Below, piece after piece: positions 34,974 through 44,462 of a stretch of DNA of 64,000 nucleotides. Numbering within the stretch: the stretch's first letter is position 1; each line of letters starts with the position of its first letter. The stretch is taken from positions 1 through 64,000 of the forward strand of contig NZ_JAKWBE010000008.1 in the NCBI RefSeq assembly GCF_022513565.1, given 5' to 3'. Under the pieces are notes generated by a model. That model worked only from the letters and a program-made list of their open reading frames with translations, was not told the origin of the DNA and made no database searches. The translations under genes were made by a program, and so were the position numbers. The DNA comes from Streptomyces gilvus. GTDB taxonomy: Bacteria > Actinomycetota > Actinomycetes > Streptomycetales > Streptomycetaceae.

Positions 34974-35003
34974 ATTGATTGAGTCAATACTGCATAGTGC
35001 AGT
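34974..35003 (+). promoter_or_regulatory. Two abutting inverted repeats before the CoA-transferase
   Basis: ATTGA-TTGAG-TCAAT (34974-34988) is followed without gap by ACTGCA-TAG-TGCAGT (34989-35003), which ends one base before the ATG at 35005; AGTCATGACT (35001-35010) is itself a palindrome over the start. The segment is markedly AT-rich for this genome. CATAGT (34993-34998) is placed to serve as the -10 of a leaderless transcript. A MarR-, TetR- or GntR-type operator is likely, but no regulator gene is adjacent. Confidence 0.65.
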
Positions 35004-35004
35004 C

Positions 35005-36318
35005 ATGACTTCAATCAAGACAGTGGTGCGGGAGGGCGCTCTCCAGGGGCGCCTTCCCGTACGGGAGCTGGCGCGCGCCTGCGTCGGGTCCTGCGCCTCG
35101 GCCGCCGCCGGACTGGCGGCGCTGCGGGCGGGGCTCGACCGGGTGCCCGAGGTCCGGGTGGACGACGGGGCCGTCGCCACCGCGTTCCACAGCGAGCGGC
35201 ATCTGCTCGTCGACGGACGGGCGCCGGTCACCTTCGCGCCCTTGTCGCGGTTCTGGCGGACGTCGGACGGCTGGGTGCGGACGCACGCGAACTATCCCCA
35301 CCATCGGGCGCGGCTGCTCGGTGTGCTGGAAGCGCCCGAGGACGTGGGCGCCGTCGAGGCGGCGCTCGCGGCGCGCACCGCGGCGGAGGTCGAGGAGTCC
35401 GTCCACGCGGCCGGGGGCCTGGCCGTGGCCCTGCGCACCCCCGAGGAGTGGGCCGCCCATGAGCAGGGCGCCGAGGTGGCGCGGCGGCCCCTCGTCGAGC
35501 ACGAGCGGCTCGACGACGCACCCGCGCGGGTGCTCACGCCGATCGACGGAACTCCCCTGCTGCCCGCCGCCGGGGTGCGCGTGCTGGACCTGACGCGGGT
35601 GCTGGCCGGCCCGGTCGCGACCCGCACCCTCGCCCTGCTCGGCGCGGACGTACTGCGCCTGGACCCCCCGCATCTGCCCGAACTGCCCGACCAGCACGCC
35701 GACACGGGGTTCGGGAAACGCTCGGCACTGCTGGACCTGGCGGCGGACCGGGCCGCCTTCGAGGAACTGCTCGGCGGGGCGGACGTCGTGGTCACCGGGT
35801 ACCGGCCCGGCGCCCTGGACCGGTACGGGCTCTCGCCCCGGGCGCTGGCCGAGCGGCGGCCGGGGATCATCGTGGCCCAGGTGTCGGCGTGGGGCGCGTA
35901 CGGGCCCTGGGCCGGGCGGCGCGGCTTCGACAGCCTGGTGCAGGTCGCGACCGGCATCGCGGCGGTCGAGGGGTCGATGCAGGCGCCGGGCGCGCTGCCC
36001 GCGCAGGCTCTCGACCACGGGACGGGCTATCTGCTGGCCGGCGCCGTGCTGCGGGCGCTGACCGAGCAGTCCTCCGAGGGCGGCAGCAGGTCCGTGCGGC
36101 TGGCGCTGGCACGAACGGCCCAATGGCTCCTGAACGGTGTGACCGCCGGTCCGGCGGGGGAGCTCTCCTACGACGGGCCCGGGCCCTGGCTCGCCGGGAC
36201 GGACAGCGCGCTGGGACGGCTGCGGTACGCCCTGCCTGCGGTGTCCTTCACGGGCGGGCCGGTCGACTGGGCGCGGCCGCCGAGGCCCTGGGGATCGGAT
36301 TCCGCTCGCTGGGACTGA
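35005..36318 (+). CDS. CaiB/BaiF-family CoA-transferase
   Basis: A 437-aa class III CoA-transferase, moving CoA between carboxylic acids. The core segment VRVLDLTRVLAGPVATRTLA (about 187-206) with LGADVLRLD is the family signature; VTGYRPGALDRYGLSP is conserved further on. The expected catalytic Asp region is near FGKRSALLDL. The N-terminal 180 residues are less typical and may form a second lobe. ATG 35005 is preferred to the ATG 30 bases upstream because that one lies in the palindromic operator region. No CoA-linked neighbours reveal the substrate. Confidence 0.88.
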   Translation: MTSIKTVVREGALQGRLPVRELARACVGSCASAAAGLAALRAGLDRVPEVRVDDGAVATAFHSERHLLVDGRAPVTFAPLSRFWRTSDGWVRTHANYPHHRARLLGVLEAPEDVGAVEAALAARTAAEVEESVHAAGGLAVALRTPEEWAAHEQGAEVARRPLVEHERLDDAPARVLTPIDGTPLLPAAGVRVLDLTRVLAGPVATRTLALLGADVLRLDPPHLPELPDQHADTGFGKRSALLDLAADRAAFEELLGGADVVVTGYRPGALDRYGLSPRALAERRPGIIVAQVSAWGAYGPWAGRRGFDSLVQVATGIAAVEGSMQAPGALPAQALDHGTGYLLAGAVLRALTEQSSEGGSRSVRLALARTAQWLLNGVTAGPAGELSYDGPGPWLAGTDSALGRLRYALPAVSFTGGPVDWARPPRPWGSDSARWD

Positions 36319-36418
36319 GCCACGGGCCGTCCGAAAACGTACCCATGTGCGGAATGCCGTACCCTCTGTTGTTTCCCTCGACTTGCCCGGTTCTGCGGCA
36401 CCTGGTGAAGATCTTCGG

Positions 36419-37429
36419 GTGACTTTGACCAGACCCACGCCCGAGGCGGCCGACGCCGGCGGGCCCATACGGCGCCCCGGCGCCGGCCGGGCCACCGCCG
36501 TCCTCGTCCTGGTGGGCCTCGCGGCCCTGATACCCCTGTTCGGTCCGACCGCCGCGCTGCACGGCACCGGCGAGGCCGCCGCCCCCGCCGTCGCCGGTGT
36601 GGCGCTGCTGCGGTCGGTGCTGTTCGCCGCGCTGTGCGTCCCGGTGGGCGAGTGGTTCATCAACCGTCTGGCCCGCTCGCTGCCCGGCGCCCCGCGCGAC
36701 ACGCCCCGCAGTTGGAGCCTCTGGGCGGCCCTCGCCGGTTTCGTCGCGGCCCTGGGGCTGGCCTCCATCGTCTCGACGGGCAATCTGGTGCCGCGCAGCC
36801 TGGCCCAGGTCGACGTCGGCGGTCTGTACGCCACACGCGACGGCCGGCTCGCGCTGCTCGAGGTCAACGCCTTCCTCGTGGCCGCCCTGTGCGCCCGCTC
36901 GCGCCGCCCCGCCATCCAACTCTGGCCGGTGGCCGCGGTGATCGTGGCCGAGGCCCTGCGCGCGCATCCCGGCACCGAGCACACCCCGCTCCTCGGCTCA
37001 GGGCTGACGCTGGTTCATCTGACCTGCGCGGCTCTGTGGGTGGGCGGTCTGCTGCACGCCCTGCGCACCCTGCGCCTGTGGGGTCCCGTCGAGGCGGGCC
37101 CGGCGCTGCTCGGCCTCTACGCGCGCGTGGCGGCCGTCCTGCTCGCCGCCATCACCGCGACCGGCGTGTGGAGTTCGCTGCGCCGCATGCCCCCGCACAC
37201 GATCCTGGACCAGCTGACGACGACGGCCTACGGGCGCACCCTGCTGGCCAAGGTGCTCCTGGTGGCCGCCGTCGCCCTGCTGGCCCTGTGCGCGCGGATC
37301 CGGCTGCGCCGCGCCACCGACCCGCTCTCGGCCTGCTCCCCCGCGCGCGCCGAGGTCGTCGCCCTGGGAGTCGTGGTCGTGGTCTCGGGGCTGCTGACGG
37401 CGTTGCCGCTGCCGATCCGCTGGTCGTGA
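36419..37429 (+). CDS. CopD-like copper-resistance membrane protein
   Basis: A 336-aa polytopic membrane protein with about eight helices, the C-terminal part matching the CopD domain (HLTCAALWVGGLLHALRTLR, then TLLAKVLLVAAVALLAL). CopD proteins are linked to copper import or homeostasis. No CopC is fused or adjacent here. The start is uncertain: GTG 36419 gives a short basic head before helix 1; GTG 36347 would add 24 residues. The CoA-transferase lies 100 bases upstream on the same strand. It is convergent with the broken alcohol dehydrogenase. Confidence 0.82.
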   Translation: MTLTRPTPEAADAGGPIRRPGAGRATAVLVLVGLAALIPLFGPTAALHGTGEAAAPAVAGVALLRSVLFAALCVPVGEWFINRLARSLPGAPRDTPRSWSLWAALAGFVAALGLASIVSTGNLVPRSLAQVDVGGLYATRDGRLALLEVNAFLVAALCARSRRPAIQLWPVAAVIVAEALRAHPGTEHTPLLGSGLTLVHLTCAALWVGGLLHALRTLRLWGPVEAGPALLGLYARVAAVLLAAITATGVWSSLRRMPPHTILDQLTTTAYGRTLLAKVLLVAAVALLALCARIRLRRATDPLSACSPARAEVVALGVVVVVSGLLTALPLPIRWS

Positions 37430-37442
37430 CGTTGATCCACAT

Positions 37443-37470
37443 CCGTTGATCAACCGTTGATCAACCGTTG
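37443..37470. repeat. 11-bp tandem repeat over the dehydrogenase stop codon
   Basis: CCGTTGATCAA at 37443-37453 and 37454-37464, then a partial copy to 37470; each unit includes the palindrome GTTGATCAAC with its neighbour. The second copy contains the TGA of the leftward dehydrogenase, the same pattern as at tyrS. Confidence 0.75.
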
Positions 37471-38538
37471 GTGACCAGGACCTTGAGCGCCGTGCGCTCG
37501 TCCATCGCCTTGTAGCCGTCCGGGACGCCCTCGATGCCGACGGTCATGTCGAAGACCGGCGACGGGTCGATCGTGCCGTCCAGGACATCGGGCAACAGGT
37601 CCGGGATGTAGGCGCGGACGGGAGCGACGCCGCCGCGCAGCGCGATGTTCCGGTCGAACATGACGCCCAGGTCGACGCCGGTGCCGCTGCCGTGCGGAAC
37701 ACCGACGAAGCCGATGGCGCCGCCGTCGCGCGTGATCTCGATCGCCGTGCGCATCGACTGCTCGGTGCCGACGGCCTCCACCACCGCGTGCGCGCCCTGG
37801 CCACGGGTGAGTTCGCGCACCGCCTCGACGGCAGCCTCCCCACGCTCGGCGACGACGTCGGTGGCGCCGAAACGGCGGGCGATGTCCGTGCGGACCTGGT
37901 GACGGCCGAGCGCGATGATCCGCTCCGCGCCCAGCCGCTTGGCGGCCAGCACCGCGCACAGACCGACCGCTCCGTCGCCGACGACGGCGACCGTGGCACC
38001 CGGGCGGGTGCCCGCGCCGAGGGCCGCGTGGTGGCCGGTGCCCAGGACGTCGGAGAGGGTCAGCAGCGCGGACAGCAGGTGCTCGTCGGACGCGGCCTCC
38101 TTCGGCAGCCCCACGAGGGTGCCGTCGGCGAACGGCACGCGCACGGCCTCGCCCTGGCCGCCGTCGTGCCCGACGGAACCCCAGAAGCCGCCGTGCTCGC
38201 AGGAGGTGGTCAGGCCCTCGCGGCAGTAGTCGCAGACGCCGTCGGACCACATGAAGGGAGCCACGACCAGGTCACCGCGCCGCACTCCCGTGACCTCGCT
38301 GCCGGTCTCCTCGACGAACCCGAGGAACTCGTGCCCGATGCTCCCCCAGTGCCTTAAAGGCCTGGGGGGACCCCCAGCCCGGCCGACGGGCCGCATCGCC
38401 GCGGTAGGCCCACAGATCGCTGCCGCAGATGCAGGCTCGCAGCACCCGCACCACCGCGTCGGTGGGCAGCTGCACCACGGGCTCGGGCACGTCCTCCACC
38501 CGCATGTCATAGGGGGCGTGGATGGTGGTGGCGCGCAT
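37461..38538 (-). pseudogene. Zinc-dependent alcohol dehydrogenase broken by a palindrome insertion
   Basis: A medium-chain zinc alcohol dehydrogenase split between two frames. The 5' part (from ATG 38538) reads MRATTIHAPYDMRVEDVPEP and ACICGSDLWAYRGDAARRPG, with the zinc Cys region, then runs into non-family sequence and a stop at 38272. The remainder resumes in another frame as SIGHEFLGFVEETG through the NAD fold (GDGAVGLCAVLAAKRLGA) to KVLVTNG. The junction is exactly at the palindrome 38342-38376. Removing 34 or 37 bases restores an uninterrupted protein of about 345 aa (…RRPG-IGHEF…). As sequenced no functional enzyme can be made, unless the assembly is wrong. Confidence 0.88.
38342..38376. 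repeat. REP-like GC palindrome inserted in the dehydrogenase gene
   Basis: The segment begins TCCCCCAGTGCCTTAAAGG and continues CCTGGGGGGACCCCCA. CCCCCAG-t-GCC pairs with GGC-CTGGGGG around TTAAA, and TGGGGGGACCCCCA is a second overlapping palindrome. GC dinucleotides flank both ends, possibly a 2-base target duplication, giving a 37-base net insertion. From memory, similar CCCCCAG...CTGGGGGGACCCCC elements are dispersed in Streptomyces intergenic regions; I see no other copy in this window. Confidence 0.75.
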
Positions 38539-38574
38539 GGCGAGGATCCCTCTCGTGCGGTGTCGTGGCTGCGC

Positions 38575-39281
38575 TCAGGGGGTGGTCGAGCGCAGTTCAC
38601 GGTACGCCGTCGCGGGCGCGGGCCGCTCTTCGAGGGTGCCCCGGACCAGCAGGAACTGCGCTGCCGCGTACGTCAGCATGATCCACAGGTCGGGTCTCGG
38701 CGGCTGCGGCCAGTCGGCGACGCCGGTCGCGATGAGGGTGTCGGACAGCAGGAACAGCGCACCGCCGAGCCCGGCGACCGGGCCGAGCCGGGCGGCGGCG
38801 GTGTACGCCATGGCCGTGAGCAGGGCGCTGTAGCAGGCGACGGGGACGCGCAGGTCCGTGGGCAGGTCCGGCCACAGCACGGCGACCGTGGTGACGAGTG
38901 CGGCGGCGTAGAGGGGGGCGAGCAGACGGCCACGCGCGCGGGACGTGCCATGCGGCGGTCGCCGTCGGCGGAAGAGGACGACGTAACAGACGTGCCCCGC
39001 GGCGAAGGACGCCATCCCGGCGAGGAAAGCCCAGTCCGCGTCGGACAGCAGCAGGACGTCACCGCCCCAGCCGCACAGGAGCGCGGCGATCAGCAGCCGG
39101 GGCCCACCGCGCACGCCCGCGTGGGCGGCGAGGAGCGGCATCAGCAGGGGCTTGGCGACGACGTGGCCGGGTTGGAAGCCGGCGGCCAGGGAGACGAGAT
39201 CGACGACGGTGGCGGTGACGAAGGCACCGAGGAGGAGATGCGCGAGGGCACGGATGCGCGCCCTGCCCTCAGAGCCCGGTG

Positions 39282-39285
<4 letters not shown>
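38575..39285 (-). CDS. Lysoplasmalogenase (YhhN family)
   Basis: A 236-aa membrane protein with about eight helices. The YhhN family hydrolyses the vinyl ether of lysoplasmalogens. Conserved polar sites within helices include KPLLMPLLAA, CGWGGDVLLL and AFLAGMASFAAGHVCYV. GTG 39285 overlaps the stop of the upstream sterol-desaturase gene (GTGA), so the two are coupled; both act on lipids. Streptomycetes are not noted for plasmalogens, so the real substrate may differ. Confidence 0.88.
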
Positions 39286-40172
<887 letters not shown>

Positions 40173-40296
40173 GGGGGCACCGTAGAACCGCTGGTCGGCC
40201 GCGGCCAGACGTTGTTACCCACAAGTATTTCCCGGGGTACGCGCTTGCTTCTTGGTCATCTCCGCCAATGGGTGTGCGCGCTGCGGCCGGCGCGCG

Positions 40297-41007
40297 CTAT
40301 ACCCCGGCGGCGCCGAGCAGCGCCCCCGCCGCGTACGTGACGCCCATCGCCAGCGCGCCGCCCACCACGTTCCGCAGAACGGCGCGCCCCGGTTCCGCGG
40401 CGCCCAGGCGGGCGCTGCTCCAGCCGGTGAGGACGAGGGCGGCCAGGACCGAGACCACGGTGATCCACACCCGCCAGCCCGCGGGCGGCAGCACGATCGC
40501 GAGCAGCGGCAGCAACGCGCCCACCGTGAACGCGAAGAAGCTCGCCCAGGCCGCGTGCCAGGGGTTCGTCAGCTCGTCGGGGTCGATGCCGAGCTCCACG
40601 CGCGCGTGCGCCCTGAGCGCGTCCCGTTCCGTCAGCTGCTCGGCGGCCTCACGGGCGACCTCGCGGGACAGTCCGCGCTCCTCGAGCAGCTGTGTCAGCT
40701 CCTCCAGCTCGGCCTCGGGCTGCTCGCGCAGCTCCCGCTTCTCCATCGCCAGGGCGGCCATCTCGGAGTCGCGCTGGGTGGACACGGAGACGTACTCGCC
40801 CGCGGCCATCGACATCGACCCGGCGAGCAGCCCCGCGAGCCCGGCGGTGAGGAGCGCGGAACGGTTGTCGGTCGCGCCGGCCACACCGACGACGAGCCCC
40901 GCTGTGGAGACGATGCCGTCGTTGGCGCCGAGCACCGCCGCCCGCAGCCAGTTCAGCCGCTGCCCCAGTGGGCCGCCGTGCGCCTCGCCGTGCGTTGGTT
41001 CGGTCAC
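40297..41007 (-). CDS. VIT1/CCC1-family membrane protein
   Basis: A 236-aa transporter-like protein of the VIT1/CCC1 family, which moves iron or manganese. It has about five helices; helix 1 carries the typical LRAAVLGANDGIVSTAGLVVG, followed by SMSMAAGEYVSVSTQRDSE and an acidic, ferritin-like cytoplasmic hairpin (about 85-140) that binds metal in plant VIT1. The start ATG 41007 gives MTEPTHGEAHGG. The 124-base upstream gap to the sterol-desaturase start contains only GC-rich stems. Confidence 0.92.
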   Translation of the reverse strand: MTEPTHGEAHGGPLGQRLNWLRAAVLGANDGIVSTAGLVVGVAGATDNRSALLTAGLAGLLAGSMSMAAGEYVSVSTQRDSEMAALAMEKRELREQPEAELEELTQLLEERGLSREVAREAAEQLTERDALRAHARVELGIDPDELTNPWHAAWASFFAFTVGALLPLLAIVLPPAGWRVWITVVSVLAALVLTGWSSARLGAAEPGRAVLRNVVGGALAMGVTYAAGALLGAAGV

Positions 41008-41060
41008 ACGGGGAGGATGCCACCCCGAGGACGATCACAGGCGTACCAACCCTCTCGACG

Positions 41061-42287
41061 TCACCAGACGCGGACCTGGGCCCCCTTCGCGAACAGCGGG
41101 CTGGTCGCGTCCTCCGGGGGTTCCGGCAGGGGCTGGGCGATCTCCTCCACCGTCGGGCCCACCTTCGCCGCGATGGGGTCCAGCAGGTCCAGGTCGAAGC
41201 CGTAGACGCGGGCCGCGTTGCCGCCCAGCATCGCGGTCAGGTCCTCCCGGGGCACGGCCGCGCAGGCGAAGCGCAGGCCCTCGCGCGTGTACGGGTAGGT
41301 GCCCTCGTCGTGCGGGTAGTCGCTGCCCCACATGATCTTGTCGACGCCGATGCGGTCCCGCAGCGGCACCTCGTGGGGCCGCATGAAGCTGGCGCCGACG
41401 TAGCAGTTGTGGCGCCAGACCTCGGAGGGCGGTTTGCCCATGCGGGCGGCGAGGCCGGCGCCGAACTTGGACTCGGCCGTGGACGCCTTGGTCGCGGCGG
41501 CGACCAGACGGCCGTGGTAGTAGTCCAGCATGTCGAGCACGCCCGGGATCCAGCCCGAGCCCTGCTCCGTGAGGACGAGTCTCAGGTCCGGATGACGACG
41601 GAAGGCGCCGCCGAAGACCAGGTGCCACAGGGCCCGGTGGGAGAACCAGGTCGTCTCGACCATGAAGACCGCGCGGGCGGCCGGTTCGTCGCCGAGCGGC
41701 GGGGACGCCGAGCCCGCGTGGTGGTTGACGGGCACGCCCAGCTCCTCGCAGACGGCCCAGATGGGGTCGTACGCCTGCGAGTAGAGCTCCGGCAGCCCCG
41801 AGCCCGGCGGGGTGCCGGGGAGCAGCAGGCCGCCCTTGAGGCCCGCCTCGGCGGCCCGCCTGATCTCCTTGACGGCGGCCTCGACATCACCGAGAAGGAT
41901 CTGGAAGACGCCCGCGCGCCGGCCGGGCGCCGCCGCGCAGAAGTCCGCGAGCCAGCGGTTGTGCGCACGCAGTCCGGCCCAGCGCCGCTCGAACTCCTCG
42001 GCGGTCGGGGCGGGCGCCATCAGGGACCCGGACGGGAAGAACGGCGGGATGGTGTTGGGGAAGACCACCTCGGCGACGATGCCGTCCTGCTCCAGCTCCG
42101 CCAGCCGCCGCTCGGAGTTCCAGTTCTGGTCGGCCGCGTCGGCGAGCAGGTCCTCGTAGGGGTTGACGTAGGTCGCCGCCCACACGTCGAACTCGTCGTG
42201 GTAGCGCTTCTCCAGGTAGGGCTTGTAGTCGAGGAGGTCGGCTCCCGCGTGGCAGTCGGCCGAGATGACCGTGTACCTGTCGTTCAC
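41061..42287 (-). CDS. Amidohydrolase-2 family metal-dependent hydrolase/decarboxylase
   Basis: A 408-aa TIM-barrel protein of the amidohydrolase_2 (ACMSD-like) family. Metal-site features are SADCHAG (about 9-15), VNHHAGSA near the centre and WGSDYPHDEG (about 330-339). Members act as hydrolases or non-oxidative decarboxylases. It overlaps the upstream paralogue by 4 bases and is the last gene of a four-gene leftward operon with SDR and acetoacetate-decarboxylase-like genes, suggesting a catabolic pathway for an unidentified carboxylic substrate. Confidence 0.9.
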   Translation of the reverse strand: MNDRYTVISADCHAGADLLDYKPYLEKRYHDEFDVWAATYVNPYEDLLADAADQNWNSERRLAELEQDGIVAEVVFPNTIPPFFPSGSLMAPAPTAEEFERRWAGLRAHNRWLADFCAAAPGRRAGVFQILLGDVEAAVKEIRRAAEAGLKGGLLLPGTPPGSGLPELYSQAYDPIWAVCEELGVPVNHHAGSASPPLGDEPAARAVFMVETTWFSHRALWHLVFGGAFRRHPDLRLVLTEQGSGWIPGVLDMLDYYHGRLVAAATKASTAESKFGAGLAARMGKPPSEVWRHNCYVGASFMRPHEVPLRDRIGVDKIMWGSDYPHDEGTYPYTREGLRFACAAVPREDLTAMLGGNAARVYGFDLDLLDPIAAKVGPTVEEIAQPLPEPPEDATSPLFAKGAQVRVW

Positions 42288-43567
42288 CGCGTCACCCCCA
42301 GGGTCGGGAAGTCATGGTCGGTCAGCCAGTGCCGGCCCACCTCGCGCGAGCGCGCCCAGGACGCCACCACGGCCTCCTGGTCGTCCGGCTGGCCGAGGTC
42401 GGCCGGGGTGGGGCCGATGCGCCGGGCCAGCGGGGTCAGCTTCGCCACGTCGAAGCCGAAGGCCTCGGCGGCCGCGAGGCCCAGCATGCGGCGCGTCTCG
42501 GTGACCGGGATGTCGTGGAAGGTCCGGCGCAGCCACGCGCGCGTGTCGGGCCAGGTGCCCTCGGGGTGTGGGAAGTCGCTGCCCCAGAGGATGTTGTCGA
42601 CGCCGATCTCGTAGCGCTGGGCGAGTTCGCGGCGCTTGGTGTTGGTCGCGCAGACGAAGACCTGGCGGTCGAGGTACTCGCTCGGCGGCCGTTTCAGCTC
42701 CGCGAAGGGGGAGAGCTTCTTGCCGCCGTGCGCGCCGAGGTAGAGGCGGTCCATGAACCACAGCAGGTTCGGCAGCCACCAGCAGCCCGACTCCGCGACC
42801 CCGAACCTGAGGCCGGGATGGCGTTCGAAGACCCCGGACCAGAGCAGGAACCACAGGGGGCGGGCCGGCCACCAGGTCACCTCGCTGACGAAGATGCCGA
42901 GGTGGTCGCCGTACTCGTGGCGCGGCGCCGAGCCGGAGTGGGTCAGCACCGGCATCCCGCACTCGGCCGCCGCCGCCCACACGGGGTCGTAACGGCGGTC
43001 GTGATAGGGCTCGTTGTCGCCCCACAGCGCCGGGATCATCAGCGCGCCGAGCCCCGACTCGCCGGCCCGGTGGATCTCGGCGACCACCTTGGTCACCTCG
43101 GCCGTGACGGGCAGCAGGGCGACCCCGCAGTGCCGTTCGGGGTTCTGCGACACGAAGTTCGCGAGCCAGCGGTTGTGCGCCTGCGCGCCGGCCATGCCGA
43201 GCTCCGGGTCGTGGTCGCCGGACAGGCCGAGGCCCACTCCGAAGGGCGCGGCGGTCCGGCTGTCGACGGCGTCCGCGTCCGGGAAGACCACCTCGGCGGC
43301 CACCCCGTCGCCGTCGAGCTCCTTCAGCCGTTGCACTGTGTCCCAACCCCCGCGCAAGCCCTCCTCGTTGTCCTGGAACCACTTGGCCGCGAACGCGTCG
43401 TTGCGGATGCCGAGCCGGGTCATCTCCTCGCGACGGCGTTCGCGCCCGGCGAGGAACTCGTCGAAGTCCCGGTGGAAACGGCTGTCCAGATAGGGCCGGT
43501 ACTCCTCGGTGGGCAGTCCGGCGTGGCAGTCGGAGGAGATGATCAGATACGGCTCCTGGTCGGTCAC
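42284..43567 (-). CDS. Second amidohydrolase-2 family protein
   Basis: A 427-aa paralogue of the downstream gene with SSDCHAGLP (about 10-18), LTHSGSAP and WGSDFPHPEG. Tandem amidohydrolase_2 pairs often form heteromers or act successively. The start (ATG 43567) is 10 bases from the stop of the SDR gene. Differences at the central motif (THSG versus NHHAG) suggest distinct substrates or one inactive member. Part of the same operon. Confidence 0.9.
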   Translation of the reverse strand: MTDQEPYLIISSDCHAGLPTEEYRPYLDSRFHRDFDEFLAGRERRREEMTRLGIRNDAFAAKWFQDNEEGLRGGWDTVQRLKELDGDGVAAEVVFPDADAVDSRTAAPFGVGLGLSGDHDPELGMAGAQAHNRWLANFVSQNPERHCGVALLPVTAEVTKVVAEIHRAGESGLGALMIPALWGDNEPYHDRRYDPVWAAAAECGMPVLTHSGSAPRHEYGDHLGIFVSEVTWWPARPLWFLLWSGVFERHPGLRFGVAESGCWWLPNLLWFMDRLYLGAHGGKKLSPFAELKRPPSEYLDRQVFVCATNTKRRELAQRYEIGVDNILWGSDFPHPEGTWPDTRAWLRRTFHDIPVTETRRMLGLAAAEAFGFDVAKLTPLARRIGPTPADLGQPDDQEAVVASWARSREVGRHWLTDHDFPTLGVTR

Positions 43568-43577
43568 ATCGGCCTCC

Positions 43578-44462
43578 TCAGTCCAGGATGAAGCTCTCCA
43601 GGTACGACGGGTTCGTGCGCTCCAGCATCGAACCGGCCCGCGCGCGGATCTGGGCGTCGCTGTGCTCGCTCGGCGGCAGCAGCCAGAAGCGGTCGGCGCG
43701 GACGCCCTCGACGACGAACTCCGCGACCTCCTCCACGGGCGTGAAACGGACCTCCTTGCCCGCCGCCCGCATCGCGGTCTCCCACTGGTCGAGGCTGCGG
43801 TACGGGGTTCTGCGCTGCCGTTCCTTCGCGTACCGCTCGGGACGGTTGCGGTGCGACTCCCACAGGCCGGTGCGCAGCATGTGCGGGCCCGGGAAGAGCA
43901 CCGAGGCGCCCACGCGCGCGTGCTCCGCCCTCAGATGGGCGTACAGGGACTCGGTCATGGTGACGACGGCCGCCTTGGTGACGGCGTACACGGAGGCGGT
44001 GGGCAGTGGGGCGATGCCGCCGTCACCGGAGGACGTGTTGACGACATGACCGGGTTGACCGGAGTTGATCATCCGTGGAACGAACGCCTGGATCCCGTGG
44101 AAGACGCCCCACACATTGACGGAGAACGCCCACTTCCAGTCGTTCGGTTCGTGCTCCCACATCCGGCCCTCGGCGCCCGAGCCGACCCCGGCGTTGTTGC
44201 ACAGCAGATGGACGGCGCCGTAGGTGTCGTAGGCCGACTCGGCGAGGTCGAGCACCTGTTGGCGCTCGCCGACGTCCACCACGCGCGCGTGCACCTCGGC
44301 GCCGGCGGCCCGCAGATCCCCCGCGGCCTTCTCCAGCGCGCTCTCCTCGACGTCCGCGAGGACCACCTTCAGCCCCTCCGCCGCGAACCGCCGGGCCATC
44401 GCGAGCCCGATCCCGCTCGCGGCACCGGTGACGACGGCGACCTGGCCTGCCCGCAGCTCCAT
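43578..44462 (-). CDS. SDR-family oxidoreductase
   Basis: A 294-aa short-chain dehydrogenase: TGAASGIGLAMARRF (about 12-26), NNAG (about 92-95), catalytic Ser in TSSGDGG, and Tyr/Lys in YAVTKAAV. A C-terminal extension of about 50 residues goes beyond the classical core and includes LLPPSEHSDAQIRARAG. ATG 44462 shares a base with the stop of the upstream acetoacetate-decarboxylase-like gene (TGATG), so translation is coupled. Probably oxidises or reduces the intermediate handled by the amidohydrolases. Confidence 0.93.
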   Translation of the reverse strand: MELRAGQVAVVTGAASGIGLAMARRFAAEGLKVVLADVEESALEKAAGDLRAAGAEVHARVVDVGERQQVLDLAESAYDTYGAVHLLCNNAGVGSGAEGRMWEHEPNDWKWAFSVNVWGVFHGIQAFVPRMINSGQPGHVVNTSSGDGGIAPLPTASVYAVTKAAVVTMTESLYAHLRAEHARVGASVLFPGPHMLRTGLWESHRNRPERYAKERQRRTPYRSLDQWETAMRAAGKEVRFTPVEEVAEFVVEGVRADRFWLLPPSEHSDAQIRARAGSMLERTNPSYLESFILD

